Assembly (NCBI GenBank): GCA_003660905.1
Contig: QMVB01000045.1
Location: forward strand, 1-7,458
Reading direction: 5' to 3'
DNA length: 7,458 nt
Source of the DNA: Candidatus Nanohalarchaeota archaeon
GTDB taxonomy: Archaea > EX4484-52
The first letter of the stretch is position 1. Each line of letters starts with the position of its first letter. This document shows positions 5,970 through 7,458 of the stretch, piece by piece. Below the pieces are notes generated by a model that saw only the letters and a program-made list of their open reading frames with translations, was not told the origin of the DNA and did not search any database. The position numbers were made by a program, and so were the translations under genes.

Positions 5970-7168
5970 TTTTGCTTCTGGATATTTTTATCTGCATATT
6001 TCTCGGCATTATTGCAGGAATTTTTACAGGTCTTTTACCTGCAATACATATTAATCTTGTCGCAATAATTCTTTTGTCTGCTTTTGGCTCTTCCCCTTTT
6101 GACCCGACTCTTCTGGCGGTTTTTATATGCTCAATGGCAATTGCCCACAGTTTTCTTGATTTTATCCCTTCCCTTGTCTTCGGAATGCCGTCCGGGGACA
6201 CCGTCATTGCTATGCTTCCGGGGCATAAGCTGCTCAAGAAAGGAAGAGGAAAAGAGGCGATTTTTCTGAGCGCATGCGGCGGTTTGATTGCGTACATGAT
6301 ATTCGTATTGTTTTTCGTGTTTTCATTGTACAACATTATTCCTTTTGTTTATCTATTTATCGCAGGCCATATTGCTTATGTCCTTATTATGTGCGTTTCA
6401 ATAATACTTCTTTTGTCCAAAAACAGGTTCGCCTCTTTCTCTTGTTTTATTCTGGCAGGGATTTATGGAGTTGCGTGTTTTGACTCTCCCGTCAGCAGCA
6501 GTTATATAATACTCCCGATGCTGTCGGGATTGTTTGGGTTCAGCAATCTTGTACTGAGCATATCGCAAAAAGCAAAAATCCCAAAACAAAAGACAACCCT
6601 TCCGTTGCTCAATAGATTCAAACTGATAAAATCAAGTTTTACCGGGCTAATTGCGGGTATTGTTGCAGGATTCCTCCCTGGTTTCGGGAGCAGCCAGTCA
6701 GGGTTTCTTGTTGAAAAATTTGCTTCAAAAAACAATTCAAAATATTTTATCTCAACACTGGGCGCAATAAATACTATCGACCTGATTATGTCGATAATGT
6801 GCATTTATCTGATTTCAAGAGCAAGGAGCGGCAGCGCTATTGCGATTGAAAAACTCGTCGGGATGATTGAATACAGCCATGTTGTTTTATTTATCGGTGT
6901 TGGAGCAATAAGCGCCGCTGTTTCGTTTTTTCTTGTGATAAAATTAGGCGATGTGGCATTAAAACACATCAGCAGGATAAATTACACATTGTTTAATGTA
7001 TCTATGCTTGTATTTGCAGGTTCAATAATATTGTATTTTACAGGAGCGTATGGCTTGTTCATCTGCTTTGTCGGTACATCCCTGGGCATTTACACAAAAC
7101 TTTCTAATGTTAGGTTAAGCATTTTGATGGGGTGTCTGATTATTCCGGTTATTCTTGCAGGGCTGTGA
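5960..7168 (+). CDS. TctA-family (archaeal type) integral membrane protein
   Basis: A 402-residue, very hydrophobic protein with roughly ten membrane segments. It resembles the archaeal branch of the TctA permease family (PF01970; COG1784 by recollection). Typical features are GIIAGIFTGLLPAIHIN (16-32), SFLDFIPSLVFGMPSGDT (64-81), AMLPGHKLLKKGRGKEA (84-100) and GLIAGIVAGFLPGFGSSQ (229-246). The first and last of these look like the two pseudo-repeat signature loops of the family; the usual Gly of the first LLPG is Ala27. Bacterial TctA works with TctB and a periplasmic TctC to import tricarboxylates. Neither partner is seen here, and the substrate of the archaeal form is unknown, so a citrate-transport label would be unsafe. 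The start lies inside the last codons of serS (10-bp overlap) with only a weak purine-rich stretch upstream, so translation is probably coupled to serS. A start slightly downstream cannot be excluded. Confidence 0.85.
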   Translation: MPLILLLDIFICIFLGIIAGIFTGLLPAIHINLVAIILLSAFGSSPFDPTLLAVFICSMAIAHSFLDFIPSLVFGMPSGDTVIAMLPGHKLLKKGRGKEAIFLSACGGLIAYMIFVLFFVFSLYNIIPFVYLFIAGHIAYVLIMCVSIILLLSKNRFASFSCFILAGIYGVACFDSPVSSSYIILPMLSGLFGFSNLVLSISQKAKIPKQKTTLPLLNRFKLIKSSFTGLIAGIVAGFLPGFGSSQSGFLVEKFASKNNSKYFISTLGAINTIDLIMSIMCIYLISRARSGSAIAIEKLVGMIEYSHVVLFIGVGAISAAVSFFLVIKLGDVALKHISRINYTLFNVSMLVFAGSIILYFTGAYGLFICFVGTSLGIYTKLSNVRLSILMGCLIIPVILAGL

Positions 7169-7176
7169 AATATGTT

Positions 7177-7184
7177 TTTAAATA
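7177..7184 (+). promoter_or_regulatory. TATA-like box of dph6
   Basis: TTTAAATA, inside a longer T/A run, begins 8 bp after the stop of the preceding gene and is centred about 24 bp before the ATG at 7204. No SD is present in the 35-bp gap, so a leaderless transcript is likely. Read-through from serS is also possible. Confidence 0.5.
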
Positions 7185-7203
7185 TAATCATCTGCCTTTG
7201 TTT

Positions 7204-7458
7204 ATGAAAATAGGAGCATTGGTTTCAGGAGGAAAGGATTCTTTGTTTGCGCTTTATCTTATGAAAAAGCAGGGCAATGATATCTCATGCATCATGACAA
7301 TGAATTCAGAATCTGATGAGAGCTATATGTTTCATTATCCTAATGTGAACATTGTCAAGGCACAGGCAAAGCTAATGAATATTCCGTATATAGAAAAGAC
7401 GACAAAAGGCATAAAAGAAGAGGAATTGAGCGACCTTAAGACATTGATAGAAGAGACA
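7204..7458 (+). CDS. dph6: Diphthine-ammonia ligase Dph6, N-terminal 85 residues
   Basis: The last step of diphthamide synthesis on elongation factor 2 is the ATP-dependent amidation of diphthine with ammonium (EC 6.3.1.14). The visible part is the start of an adenine-nucleotide alpha-hydrolase (PP-loop) domain. The PP-loop SGGKDS covers residues 8-13. The motif SYMFHYPN (40-47), followed by a helix with AQAKLMNIPY (53-62), matches the MJ0570/Dph6 family closely. The frame is open to the window edge, so about two thirds of a normal protein of 220-240 residues is missing. Diphthamide occurs only in archaea and eukaryotes, so this gene supports the archaeal assignment. It follows the TctA-like gene after 35 bp and has its own TATA-like box. 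Related PP-loop proteins of unknown role exist, but the SYMFH motif makes Dph6 the better call. Confidence 0.88.
   Translation, partial: MKIGALVSGGKDSLFALYLMKKQGNDISCIMTMNSESDESYMFHYPNVNIVKAQAKLMNIPYIEKTTKGIKEEELSDLKTLIEET

Noticed and set aside
5836..6336. Open frame of 166 codons on the minus strand across the serS and TctA-like junction
   Set aside because: It overlaps two well supported genes on the other strand and shows no family features, SD or promoter.

Overview
The window looks like an A+T-rich archaeal chromosome segment of ordinary housekeeping genes. Archaeal origin is suggested by three things. A Dph6-type diphthamide enzyme sits at the right edge. Four genes have TATA-like boxes centred about 24-25 bp before the ATG, as expected for leaderless archaeal transcripts. 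The membrane protein after serS resembles the archaeal branch of the TctA permease family. The bacterial-style small cold-shock protein fits mesophilic or cold-adapted euryarchaea or DPANN-like lineages. I cannot place the organism more precisely.

Left part (1-3771, minus strand): an operon purS-purL-purQ encodes the three subunits of phosphoribosylformylglycinamidine (FGAM) synthase, step 4 of de novo purine synthesis. The junctions are tight: a 4-bp ATGA overlap between purS and purL, and a 14-bp overlap between purL and purQ with a strong Shine-Dalgarno (SD) sequence inside purL. PurS is about twice the usual length and is visibly two PurS domains in tandem. Downstream, a separately promoted gene of unknown function runs off the left edge.

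Middle (3772-4658): two intergenic regions flank a cold-shock gene on the minus strand. The first (3772-4088) holds the purS promoter, an evenly spaced array of three palindromes upstream of it, and two hairpins downstream of the csp gene. The distal hairpin is followed by a T-rich tract and may terminate csp. One hairpin arm can also pair with the csp stop-codon region. The second (4299-4658) holds a csp leader of about 65 nt with a hairpin at its predicted 5' end, a degenerate inverted CACAGATT-type repeat cluster, and the leaderless serS promoter.

Right part (4659-7458, plus strand): serS (seryl-tRNA synthetase) overlaps by 10 bp a 402-residue TctA-like membrane protein. A separately promoted dph6 (diphthine-ammonia ligase) follows and is cut by the window end.

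I see no mobile element, CRISPR array, tRNA or rRNA, and no clearly new multi-gene system. The observations most worth following are the palindrome array upstream of purS, the csp leader and 3' RNA structures, and the tandem PurS.
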